A DNA stretch of 64,000 bases, taken from assembly GCA_041690495.1 (NCBI GenBank), contig JAWLHE010000003.1, positions 416,967 through 480,966 of the forward strand. The letters are read 5' to 3'. The translations under genes were made by a program, and so were the position numbers. The DNA comes from DATAAP01 sp041690495. GTDB taxonomy: Bacteria; Pseudomonadota; Alphaproteobacteria; CACIAM-22H2. This document shows positions 16,255-24,623 of this stretch, piece by piece (position 1 is the first letter of the stretch; the number at the start of each line of letters is the position of its first letter). Below the pieces are notes generated by a model that worked only from the letters and a program-made list of their open reading frames with translations, did no database searches and was not told the DNA's origin.

Positions 16255-17436
16255 CTATGACGAACCGGCGGAGCCGGATTCTTCGGCCGCGACCGGCTTC
16301 GCGCGGGCGAGACTTCGCTTGAGCTGCCGAAGCGAGTCCTCGATCCGGAATTTCAGGCGCGGACGCCGCGCCGCGATCCAGACGAGCGGCTTCGAATGCG
16401 TGCTCAGACTGCGTTTGTACTGGCTTTCGCCGGCCAGGAAATCATAGATGCGCGCGCCGCCCGCGAGGTTCTTCTCGATCGCCAGATGATGACACACATG
16501 CCCGGGCTTGAGCTTCGGATCGGCACTGTAGCTCAATCCGCTCTGATAGAAGAGCACGTGGCCGTCTCTGATCAGGCTGTACAGATAACCAAGCGGCTTC
16601 CCGCCCGCCTCGATGCGCAGAAGCTGGATCTCGCCATGCGCGAAGCGTGCCCGGATCAACGCCTCATGGAAACGCTCGAAGAACGGCATGGCGAACGCGC
16701 CGGAGCGGCCGCGACCTGTCCAGACCTGCTGATGCAGGGTCTTGAGCTCTGCGAAGAACCGGAGGGCCTCGCCGAGATCGGCCGGTTCCACGGCGCGCAC
16801 CGGTCCCGCTTCGCCATAGAGCCTCAGGGCGCGGCGGATCTGCTGGCGCGTATTCGAGCTGACATGTCCGAGATAGCCTTTGCCGCCGCTGCGTACCGCA
16901 GCGAGATCGACATAGGGGCTCGGCTGCGAGGCTCGGGTCGTCACATCCAGGCCGAGACTGCGCGCGCAGTCGGCGTAGCGCGGCTCGACGCCGCTCAGCA
17001 TCAGTTCCTCCCAGCCGGGGTCCGCCTCGGCGATCGCCCGGAGCATGGCGTGTTCGACTTCGCCTGCGCGTTCGCGGTCCACCAGGAACCCGTTGTGCTC
17101 GATCGTCAGGCAATCGAGGTCGGGATCGCCGGTTTCATGCAGGAACACCGCCCTCGAACGAAGCCAGCCATGTCGCTTCACCGTCCGGCGGCAGAGGATC
17201 GCGAGCCCGACCACGTTCCGCCCCGATCGCGCGACGACCAGATGCGGCTGCAGCGCGGCGGGGAGAAGACCGAGCCACGTGCCGATCCACGCCCACGACT
17301 GGAAGTAGGAACAGTCGCTGCGCGATTCGAGCGATTCCCACATGCGGCCGAGCGCCCCTCGGTCGGCCATCGGCGCGAGCGTGACGTCGATAACGCTCCG
17401 CGTCGTCGCGACATCAATGGGCAGAGGGCTGGACAT
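16255..17436 (-). CDS. GNAT/BioF2-like acyltransferase, 393 aa
   Basis: Cytoplasmic protein of the CelD/BioF2 (Acetyltransf_6) type often found in polysaccharide clusters. An N-terminal region contains the DCSYFQSWAWIGTWLGLLP block, and a C-terminal GNAT-like half (about 170-330) includes SSNTRQQIRRALRLYGEAGPVRAVEPADL, ELKTLHQQVWTGRGRSGAF-like and GKPLGYLYSLIRDGHVLFYQSG segments in sequence. It probably transfers an acyl group to a sugar or lipid-linked intermediate; donor and acceptor are unknown. It is 12 bp upstream of the Asn-synthetase-like gene and probably in one operon with it. Confidence 0.82.
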   Translation of the reverse strand: MSSPLPIDVATTRSVIDVTLAPMADRGALGRMWESLESRSDCSYFQSWAWIGTWLGLLPAALQPHLVVARSGRNVVGLAILCRRTVKRHGWLRSRAVFLHETGDPDLDCLTIEHNGFLVDRERAGEVEHAMLRAIAEADPGWEELMLSGVEPRYADCARSLGLDVTTRASQPSPYVDLAAVRSGGKGYLGHVSSNTRQQIRRALRLYGEAGPVRAVEPADLGEALRFFAELKTLHQQVWTGRGRSGAFAMPFFERFHEALIRARFAHGEIQLLRIEAGGKPLGYLYSLIRDGHVLFYQSGLSYSADPKLKPGHVCHHLAIEKNLAGGARIYDFLAGESQYKRSLSTHSKPLVWIAARRPRLKFRIEDSLRQLKRSLARAKPVAAEESGSAGSS

Positions 17437-17580
17437 GTGAGCCGTTCATCCGTGCGAAAGGAGCGGGAGGCCCCGGGGACCCGCGAGCATGATCCCGCCT
17501 CGTGCGCAGGCAGGCGGCGCCACGCGGCAGGACCACTCCATCATGGTTGATATTTCTAACGAATTTCCCGATCTAATCTA

Positions 17581-18309
17581 CTATCGCGGATTGGTTAAGA
17601 CTGCGTGTTCGGGGCCCGGCTCGTCACCCGGCACGACGATCCGGTACTCGGGCATGTTCCTCATACGCACGCAGACGCTCACGAAGGGGCGAACGCTCGA
17701 CAGCGAGAACTGCGCGCGGCCGGCGCGCAGGACGAACAGGCTGCCCACGCGGACAGCCCCCAGCTTGGCATGCGAGTTCAGGGAAACGGCGTTGAAGGCG
17801 GAGATGCGGCTGACGGTCCAGCGGTAGCCGCGCTCGCGCAGATATGCATAGGCGCTGTCCCACAGCCGTGCGAAGGCGAAGCCGATCCGATATTTCGGGT
17901 CTATCCACAGGTCGAAGTCCCAGGCGGCGCGGTCGCTCGGGCGGGGCATGAAGACCGAAGCAACCTCGTCTTCGACATAGCGGTCGAAACACAGCCAGAG
18001 GCAGCCGATCACAGTCTCGCCGCGGAAGGCGCCGAAGCAGATCGCGTCATGGCGATACCGCGCCGCGACGACGCGCTCTTCGACCGGGAGCGCCTGCAAG
18101 GCAGGATCGTGCTCGACAAGCTGCCGGACCGCGATCGTGGCACCCCGCCCCGGGGCAAGGAGCGCGGCATCGGGCACCGGCTGCGCAACGAAGTAGTAAC
18201 GGTAGATACTCAACGCCGGCGCGAAGCGGCGAAACCCCCTGTCGAGCCCATAGAGAAACGCATTAATCCACCCCAGCTCGCGGACGTTAGCCTTAATTTT
18301 TGAAATCAT
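17581..18309 (-). CDS. GNAT-like hypothetical protein, 242 aa
   Basis: Soluble protein resembling GNAT N-acyltransferases seen in exopolysaccharide loci. It has an alternating strand/helix pattern with DAICFGAFRGETVIGCLWLC as a plausible central beta strand pair and WTVSRISAFNAVSLNSHAKLGAV as the acyl-CoA-binding end (the N-x-x-S-x-x-x-x-x-K-L-G pattern is typical of GNAT motif B). No membrane segment. It lies 144 bp upstream of the BioF2-like gene on the same strand. Substrate unknown. Confidence 0.7.
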   Translation of the reverse strand: MISKIKANVRELGWINAFLYGLDRGFRRFAPALSIYRYYFVAQPVPDAALLAPGRGATIAVRQLVEHDPALQALPVEERVVAARYRHDAICFGAFRGETVIGCLWLCFDRYVEDEVASVFMPRPSDRAAWDFDLWIDPKYRIGFAFARLWDSAYAYLRERGYRWTVSRISAFNAVSLNSHAKLGAVRVGSLFVLRAGRAQFSLSSVRPFVSVCVRMRNMPEYRIVVPGDEPGPEHAVLTNPR

Positions 18310-18545
18310 AAGATTCCTGCGTCCGTGACGATCCGTAATGGACCGGCCGCATCAATACGGCCGAACATCGGGGAGGTCTAGCGACAAACAACCCCGACAC
18401 ATATTCGATTTGATGATATTGCAACGCGCCGTGTAAGATACTGCAACTGTGGATATCCACCGCTCGATGCGCCGTCAACCGCGAGAAGGGCACGACGCAG
18501 AGTCGGCCGGCGCGCCAGTCAGGAGTATTCTGTAGAGGCTTCCGC

Positions 18546-19103
18546 ATGATGAGATTCGTGTCATTGGCGCTTTTCGCAGCGTTGTTCCTGCCGACATCCG
18601 CCGATGCAAGACCCGTTCTCGACAAACCGATGTACGACCCTGTCTCGAAGAGCTATTTCGAGCTGCACAAGGTGACCCGGGACGAGGACCGGCGTGCTGT
18701 GGAAATACCGGAACTGCCGTTCGACCAGGCGGAGCGGTTCGCCCGCCAACGTACGTTCAAGGGCGTCAGGGGCCGGCTGGCCGTCGTAAAGAGCAATGAA
18801 ACGCATCTTTTCCTGATGCAGAACTTCCAGCCCGATCTCCCCGTGTGGATCGGCCTGCGCTACTATTGCAAGCTGCGAGAGCTCCGCTGGGTCAGCGGCG
18901 AAAAAGTGACGCGCAAGAGCTTCCAGGCCTGGGACCCGAACTGGGACCAGTCCGGCAATGCCGGCTGCATAAAGGGTCGTGGCCAGGCAGACTGGATGTC
19001 GGTGTGCTACTCGCCCGTCCAGGACGGCTTCCGGTGGGTCATGAAAGGCGCGCGGAAGCACTACGTCATGTATTTCGTCGAATACCCCACTGGGAAACCC
19101 TGA
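18546..19103 (+). CDS. secreted C-type-lectin-like protein, 185 aa
   Basis: Signal peptide in the first 22 residues (RFVSLALFAALFLPTSADA), then a domain with the C-type lectin-like pattern: helix FDQAERFARQRTF, the strand GRLAVVKSNETHLFL, WIGL, RWVSGEKVTRKSFQAWDPNW, and a distal GCI...WMSVCY cysteine pair. The spacing matches the fold, though canonical calcium/sugar motifs such as EPN and WND are not seen. It may bind the polysaccharide or a surface partner after export. It starts a short plus-strand group with the glycosyltransferase at 19168 (64-bp gap). Confidence 0.75.
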   Translation: MMRFVSLALFAALFLPTSADARPVLDKPMYDPVSKSYFELHKVTRDEDRRAVEIPELPFDQAERFARQRTFKGVRGRLAVVKSNETHLFLMQNFQPDLPVWIGLRYYCKLRELRWVSGEKVTRKSFQAWDPNWDQSGNAGCIKGRGQADWMSVCYSPVQDGFRWVMKGARKHYVMYFVEYPTGKP

Positions 19104-19167
19104 GCCGGCCCGGCCGGTCCATCGCACAACAGCTTCTTTCGGATCGGCGGCTCCGCCCGGGTAATCC

Positions 19168-20511
19168 ATGCGCATTCTCATCGTCTCGGGCTATTTCCCG
19201 CCCTTCGCGCCGATGTCCGGCGTGCGCGCGGGCAAGCTGGCCAAATACCTGCTTGCGCGCGGACACGACGTCCGCGTGCTCTGCGCGAAGAATCTCCCCT
19301 ATCCGCCTCTGCTGCCGCTCGAGATCCCGGAAAACAAGGTCTGCTATGCCGACTGGCTGGACGTGAATGCGCTGCCCAAGCGCGTCGCCGGCTTCCGCAA
19401 CCGCCTCCGCGGTACGCGGTCCGCAGGCGATACGCTCGGGAAGAACGGGGCCGCACTGGCCGAAGGCAAGCCCGTGGCCGGGAAGTCGGGCCTGGCGCTC
19501 GCGCTCGACAGGCTCCGGCTCCTGTACACCGATATCACCAACTGGCCGGACGCACAGATTGGCTGGCTGCCCTACGCCGTCGCCGACGGCGGGAAGCTTC
19601 TGAACAGCTGGCGCGCCAATCTCATCTACGCGACCGTACCGCCGCTGACCGGACTGCTGGTGGCGCGGCGGCTTGCGCGGCGTTTCGACATTCCGTGGAT
19701 CGCCGAGTTCAGAGACTTGTGGGTCGACCACCCGTACTACGATGCGCCGCCGTGGCGGAGCTGGCTCGAGCGGATTCAGGAAACGCGCACGCTCGCCGCG
19801 GCCAGCGCGCTGGTCACCGTGTCCGATCCATGGCGCGACATTCTCGAGGCCCGCTTCCACAAGCCGACCATCACTGTATTGAACGGCTTCGATCCCGACG
19901 ACTATCCGGAGGCGCCGCCGCGGGTCGAAGCGATCGAGGGGCTGACGCTCCTCTACACGGGAACGCTGTACCCGGGTCGCCGCGATCCGACGCCGCTCTT
20001 CCAGGCCGTCGCACGCCTCGGCGAACGCGCCCGCGCCGTGCGCATGCATTTCTACGGCGCCGACCGCGATGCAGTCATGCAGCTTGCCGAAAGGGCCGGC
20101 GTTGCCGCCCAGGTCGAGGTCTTCGCGCCGGTCGGATACCAGCGCGTCGTGGAACTGCAGCGCACGGCCGACATCCTGCTGATGCTGCGATGGAACGACC
20201 CGTCCGAGCTCGGCGTCGTTCCGGGAAAGCTGTTCGAATATGTCGGTGCGCGCCGGCCGATCCTGTGTCTGGGCTTCGACCAGGGCGCGGTCCCGGACAT
20301 AATCCGGTCGCGCGACCTCGGCGTGATTAGCGAGGATCCGGACGCGATCGCGAACGCGCTGCGGCTATGGCTCGACCGGAAGCGTCAGTTCGGCGAGATT
20401 GCTCCGTTGCCGCTCGAAGCGCGAGCAGGTCTGTCGCGTTCCGATCAGTTCGAAAGGCTCGAGCGGTTCATGCAGGATACAAGCGCCGCCTACCGAAGCG
20501 CCGCGCGTTGA
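19168..20511 (+). CDS. glycosyltransferase family 4 (WcaI-like), 447 aa
   Basis: GT-B fold glycosyltransferase. It opens with RILIVSGYFPPFAPMSGVRA, typical of WcaI/fucosyltransferase-like family-4 enzymes, and has a long insertion (about 70-115) before the acceptor domain helix region. The donor domain starts at TVLNGFDPDDYPE and includes VPGKLFEYVGARRPIL in the donor-binding position, where the usual E-x7-E is shortened to a PGKLFEY motif. Cytoplasmic, acting on lipid-linked repeat units. The 3' end is 21 bp from the convergent gene at 20533. Confidence 0.88.
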   Translation: MRILIVSGYFPPFAPMSGVRAGKLAKYLLARGHDVRVLCAKNLPYPPLLPLEIPENKVCYADWLDVNALPKRVAGFRNRLRGTRSAGDTLGKNGAALAEGKPVAGKSGLALALDRLRLLYTDITNWPDAQIGWLPYAVADGGKLLNSWRANLIYATVPPLTGLLVARRLARRFDIPWIAEFRDLWVDHPYYDAPPWRSWLERIQETRTLAAASALVTVSDPWRDILEARFHKPTITVLNGFDPDDYPEAPPRVEAIEGLTLLYTGTLYPGRRDPTPLFQAVARLGERARAVRMHFYGADRDAVMQLAERAGVAAQVEVFAPVGYQRVVELQRTADILLMLRWNDPSELGVVPGKLFEYVGARRPILCLGFDQGAVPDIIRSRDLGVISEDPDAIANALRLWLDRKRQFGEIAPLPLEARAGLSRSDQFERLERFMQDTSAAYRSAAR

Positions 20512-20532
20512 TTCTCCGGACCTGGGCGCGCG

Positions 20533-22992
20533 TCAGCGGGCGCGCATCGAGAGGCTGACGTTCGGGTACGGAGGGAACCCTGCCGCCTCGCGGGTTGCAA
20601 AGTACCTGTTTCCGCCGCCGTCGTATTCGCGCGGAACCTTCACGCCGACGAAGACCGAGTTGCGGAAGGTGATGGCGGCGTCCAGACCGGCCTTCCTGGT
20701 CAGGAGCACGCAGGACGGCCGGTCGCAGATGATCGTCGTTCCCTCGACCGTCAGTCTGTGCGAGGGCGCCGGCCTGACGTCGCTCTTTCCTCCAGTCTCG
20801 TGACCGAATCCGATGATGTCGAGATTGCCGTTCGGGCCGTGCTGGATGACCGAATTGCGGATGACGTTGTTGCCGCCCATCGCGTAGTCGAACGAACGCG
20901 AGCCGGCTGCATCCTGCATCGCGATCAGGGCATCCTCCACGAGAGTGTCCCACGCCCGGCTCTTGAAGTTATGCCCCTCGCCGTGCGTGCGACGCAGATC
21001 GAATCCCCGCGCCAGCACCCGGTCGTGATAGCCCAGGTAGAAGCCGTGGGTTTGCCCCGGATTTTCCACGCACCCCCGCGCATCGACGAAAACGCCGCCC
21101 TCGATCGTCAGCGTCCCTCCTTTGACTCCGGATGACATGAGGTGCGAATCGTTCCGCCGCGAAACCAGGTTCCGCAGCGTCGCGTTCGGCCGCTCCAGCC
21201 GCAGCAGCGCATGGTTGTCGCCGTTGCTCACGTCCTGCACGGCGATTCCTTCGAGCGTCACGCCATCCGCGGCAACGACGACCGCCGCCTTGTCGCCGTA
21301 GGCCTGCCCCTTCAGCACCGTACCGGCGCCCTTCACCACGATCGGCTTGCTGATGCGGATGGCTTGCGCGAATTCGCCTGCCGGAAGCGTTATCGCAGTT
21401 TGTGCTGCATTGACCAGCTGCTGCAGGTCCGGCGGGGCCGTATCGTCGCCCTCGACTTCGCCGGGCCTGGGAAGCTTGTAGAAATAGACCGGCGCATCCG
21501 CAGTCGGCCAGCCGACGAAGACGTCCAGGGCCGGCACGTATTGCCAGCGCCCCCAGATTCCGGTCGGGCTGCGATGCGACGGAGTTGCGGAGAATCTCGT
21601 GCTTGAAAACGTGTTCGCATCGACGGCCCATACTTCGGGCCCGCCGCACCAGATCGCGAACGCCTGCGACGGATGATAGGCAATTCCGCAATGGCGCCTT
21701 CTTGCGAATTCAGCGTTGCCGGTGACCTTTACGCCGACACGGCCGCCGCCGCTGAGCGCGTAATAGGACAATGCGCTCCTCGCTCCGCCGATCGACACGA
21801 GGCGGCGATTGACCGGGTCGAACGCTCCGGTACGCCCATGGTCGGTGTTGTCGTTGCGCCGGACGATGCGCCATGTATCGGTGGCCGGGTTGTAGGCCAC
21901 GAGTCCGTTGCTCGACGTGAAGATGGCCTCTCCCGTCTGCGGATCGTAATCGCCGCCCACCTCGAGCGCCAGGGAGGCCGAAACCGGCGCCGCCGCGCCG
22001 CGCGTCCACCGTCGCGTCGATGTGTCGTAAAGCCATGCGTGAACATCGGTGACGCTGCCGGACTGATAGAACGATCCGCCCCAGCGCATCACGCGATCGA
22101 TGTTGGCGAGATAGACAACGCCGTCATAGGTATGCGCAGAGACGGGGGCCGCGTCATCTGCCACTTCGAATCTGCCCTTGCCAAGCTCCCTATATGGGCT
22201 CGGCTCGGTGACGCGCTCCCAGGCCAGGGTATCGAGGCGAAAGTGATAAACTTCGTTTCCGCCGTAGTCGGTATGGCCGCCACCGTTGACCACGAGCAGG
22301 TTGCGCTTCGTGTCGAATGCGGCCCCCGACCAGAACGTCACCGCCTGGGGGCCCATGACCCCCCAGACCGTCTTGTCCTTTTCCGGCGCAACCGACAGCA
22401 TGGTGTTGCGCGACACCGCGCGAAATTCGCCCGGCTTCAGGGAAGCGGCGATCTGACGGGCTTCCGCCGACAGGCCGGCCAGCGACGGAGGCGGCGCGCG
22501 GTACGGCTCCAAAGCAGGCCCGGTGTTCTTCGGCGCCGGCGCACTGGCCGCCGGCGCCGGCGCGGCGGCGGCACGTCCGCGATCGGTGCCGACCGGCTTT
22601 GGCTCGGCCGGCTTTTCGACGGACGGCGGTTCAGAGGGCGCCGATTCAGGGGCCTCCGCCTCTTTCACGGGTTCGGTAGCAGCCGGTGATGGCCCCTCGT
22701 TCGTGCCGGCAGGCTGCGACTGCTCTCCGCCCTGGAGGATGCGCCGCCGCCGTTCGGCGCTGCGGTCGCGCGCGGCATCGAACTCCTTCTCCGTGGCGAT
22801 CTCGCCGCGGCATTCGCTGGCCAGCGCGCGCGTGATGACGCCGCGCGCAGGATCGCGGCAATAGACGACCAGCTCGTCCTTGCTGCCGGCCGACTGCGCG
22901 CCCCCGGCCGTCAGGATCGACAGCATCGCTCCTGCCGCCAGTCGCGTGCAGCTGCCTTGGTTGCGAAATCGCCGGGAAGTATTCGATGCCAT
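20533..22992 (-). CDS. secreted multidomain protein: Cys-pair module, kelch-like propeller, beta-helix, 819 aa
   Basis: Layout: signal sequence (about 1-35); a short module with Cys45 and Cys61 (YCRDPARGVITRALASEC); a Pro/Ala/Glu-rich linker (about 88-165); a kelch-like propeller (about 190-520, for example WSGAAFDTKRNLLVVNGG, GRTGAFDPVNRRLVSIGG); and a C-terminal parallel beta-helix (about 530-800, for example VVVAADGVTLEGIAVQDVSN). The last two folds match, in one chain, the separate coupled genes at 8012-10896. The Cys module recurs in the protease at 62345. Probably a periplasmic or surface protein that binds or processes the polysaccharide; no catalytic residues can be named. Stands alone, divergent from the deacetylase at 23210. 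Confidence 0.85.
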   Translation of the reverse strand: MASNTSRRFRNQGSCTRLAAGAMLSILTAGGAQSAGSKDELVVYCRDPARGVITRALASECRGEIATEKEFDAARDRSAERRRRILQGGEQSQPAGTNEGPSPAATEPVKEAEAPESAPSEPPSVEKPAEPKPVGTDRGRAAAAPAPAASAPAPKNTGPALEPYRAPPPSLAGLSAEARQIAASLKPGEFRAVSRNTMLSVAPEKDKTVWGVMGPQAVTFWSGAAFDTKRNLLVVNGGGHTDYGGNEVYHFRLDTLAWERVTEPSPYRELGKGRFEVADDAAPVSAHTYDGVVYLANIDRVMRWGGSFYQSGSVTDVHAWLYDTSTRRWTRGAAAPVSASLALEVGGDYDPQTGEAIFTSSNGLVAYNPATDTWRIVRRNDNTDHGRTGAFDPVNRRLVSIGGARSALSYYALSGGGRVGVKVTGNAEFARRRHCGIAYHPSQAFAIWCGGPEVWAVDANTFSSTRFSATPSHRSPTGIWGRWQYVPALDVFVGWPTADAPVYFYKLPRPGEVEGDDTAPPDLQQLVNAAQTAITLPAGEFAQAIRISKPIVVKGAGTVLKGQAYGDKAAVVVAADGVTLEGIAVQDVSNGDNHALLRLERPNATLRNLVSRRNDSHLMSSGVKGGTLTIEGGVFVDARGCVENPGQTHGFYLGYHDRVLARGFDLRRTHGEGHNFKSRAWDTLVEDALIAMQDAAGSRSFDYAMGGNNVIRNSVIQHGPNGNLDIIGFGHETGGKSDVRPAPSHRLTVEGTTIICDRPSCVLLTRKAGLDAAITFRNSVFVGVKVPREYDGGGNRYFATREAAGFPPYPNVSLSMRAR

Positions 22993-23209
22993 GTTTCCCT
23001 TAATCCTGTCGCCTGCCAGCGGCAGGAACTCTTAACGCGCTCCTGCAATGATAGCGGGCCCCGCGGCAGGCTTCGACGCCCGCTGCGGAGCCGGGACGTG
23101 TCGGCGCTTGATGATCAGAGCTAACGCAAATACATGAATACGCGCTTGCTGCACACCAGGAACGCCGCCGTGCCGCGTGGACGGCTCGAGGATCTTGTAA
23201 GATAAGCCG

Positions 23210-24229
23210 ATGTTCAATTCACCCGCCGGTCCGGCGATCCGGTTTCCCGCGCCGCAGAAGCCGCTGCTCCTGATCACGGTCGACACCGAGGAGGAGTTCG
23301 ACTGGTCAAAGCCGCATGCCAGCGCCAATACGCAGGTCACGCATATTCCGGCCCAGCAACGGGCTCAGACCGTGTTCGCCCGGTTCGGACTCAAGCCGAC
23401 CTACTTCGTCGATTATCCGGTTGCCGCGCAGCCCCAGGCCTACGAGCCGCTCCGCGACTGGGCCCGGCGCGGCCAGTGCGAGATCGGCGCGCATTTGCAC
23501 CCCTGGGTCAACCCGCCGATCGAGGAGCGGGTCTGCAACCGTCATTCCTACCCAGGCAATCTCGAGGCGGGACTCGAACGGCGCAAGCTCGCACAGCTCA
23601 CCGAGCTGATCGGGCGCAATTTCGGAACCCGGCCGACGGTCTACCGCGCCGGCCGCTACGGCGCGGGCCCCAATACGGCTGCGATCCTCGAGTCGCTGGG
23701 CTACGAGATCGACTCGAGCGTGGTGCCGCGCACCGATCTCAGCGGCGAAGAGGGGCCTGACTTCAGCGCCTTCGGCTTCGATCCCTACTGGTTCGGGACG
23801 ACGCGCAAGCTGCTCGAGATCCCGGTCGGCCTCGGCTGGACCGGGTTGCTGTCCGGCGCAGGCCCGCTCTGGCAGCGATTGTCCCAGTCCGGCTGGGGCC
23901 GCGCCTGCCGGTTACCCGGCGTTCTGGCCCGCGCGCGCCTGTTCGACCGCATCAAGCTGACGCCCGAAGGCATCGAGCTGGCGGATCTCTGCCGCGTCAG
24001 CGAGGCGATGCACGCCGCCGGCTTTCGCGTCTTCAATCTCATGTACCACAGCCCTTCGCTCGCGCCCGGCCACACGCCCTATGTGCGGAGCGAAGCCGAA
24101 CTCGAGCAGTTCGTCCGGCGGATCGAGGGGTACTGCGAATTCTTCTTTGGGCGCCTGGGCGGCATCGCCGCCACGCCGCATGACGTCCGGTCGCTCTGCC
24201 TGGCGCTCGACCGCAAATCGGCTGCCTGA
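23210..24229 (+). CDS. polysaccharide deacetylase-like protein, 339 aa
   Basis: Carbohydrate esterase 4-like (NodB-related) fold. The first metal-binding motif is LLITVDTEEEFDW (Asp-Thr-Glu), the histidine motif is GAHLHPWVNPP, and the active-site Arg strand is VYRAGRYGAGPNT; MYHSPSLAPGHTPY supplies the C-terminal His region. No signal peptide, so the substrate may be a cytoplasmic lipid-linked sugar, or the protein may be non-catalytic. It differs from the XrtA-type deacetylase at 43503, making it a second deacetylase in the locus. Transcribed alone. Confidence 0.88.
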   Translation: MFNSPAGPAIRFPAPQKPLLLITVDTEEEFDWSKPHASANTQVTHIPAQQRAQTVFARFGLKPTYFVDYPVAAQPQAYEPLRDWARRGQCEIGAHLHPWVNPPIEERVCNRHSYPGNLEAGLERRKLAQLTELIGRNFGTRPTVYRAGRYGAGPNTAAILESLGYEIDSSVVPRTDLSGEEGPDFSAFGFDPYWFGTTRKLLEIPVGLGWTGLLSGAGPLWQRLSQSGWGRACRLPGVLARARLFDRIKLTPEGIELADLCRVSEAMHAAGFRVFNLMYHSPSLAPGHTPYVRSEAELEQFVRRIEGYCEFFFGRLGGIAATPHDVRSLCLALDRKSAA

Positions 24230-24497
24230 CACGCCCCCTGCCCGGTCGTGCGCCGCGCTGGTTGATTCGGGACTAATCACTTGGGTTCGGCGGCTCGGAG
24301 CACCCGCGCATACAGCCTATTGCGCGTTCCCGCTGGACAGGCCCAAGAGATTGTGTAACCTGAACGTAAGAAAGCGAAAGGAGGGGAGTACCACGGAAAC
24401 ACGTTGGAATCTCGCCACAGCCGCAGCGACCATCGGCATCTCAGATACGTGTCGATTGGAATCCGTCGTGGCGCCAGCGAGAGAGGAGCGGTGGCCG
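24230..24497 (+). other. intergenic stretch upstream of a possible microprotein
   Basis: No convincing gene. The only notable sequence is a strong Shine-Dalgarno-like run (AAAGGAGGGG near 24377) not followed closely by ATG, GTG or TTG in a sustained frame, and a second purine run GAGAGGAG near 24480 that serves the short frame at 24498. No sigma-54 consensus was found by eye. Confidence 0.4.
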
Positions 24498-24584
24498 ATG
24501 CGTCGCGCCCTCGCGGTTGTCGTGACCGCCGGCGCCTTCGGCTGGGCGCTCGTAATCGCCGCTTTGTACGTACTGCTGCGGTAG
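24498..24584 (+). CDS. possible single-span membrane microprotein, 28 aa
   Basis: A 28-codon frame starting at ATG 24498, about 10 bp after GAGGAG. The product is MRR followed by about 20 hydrophobic residues and a terminal Arg (GWALVIAALYVLLR). A single transmembrane helix is predicted. The GW..VIAA.Y...R pattern closely resembles the membrane segment of the 76-aa protein at 50313-50543 (GWMMLVIAAYYFVR). That resemblance and the ribosome site are the only support; chance is possible because the frame is so short. It sits between the deacetylase and the convergent prsR gene. Confidence 0.4.
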   Translation: MRRALAVVVTAGAFGWALVIAALYVLLR

Positions 24585-24623
24585 TCGTTCAGAGACGGCC
24601 GGATCCCGGACCGACCCGCAGGG

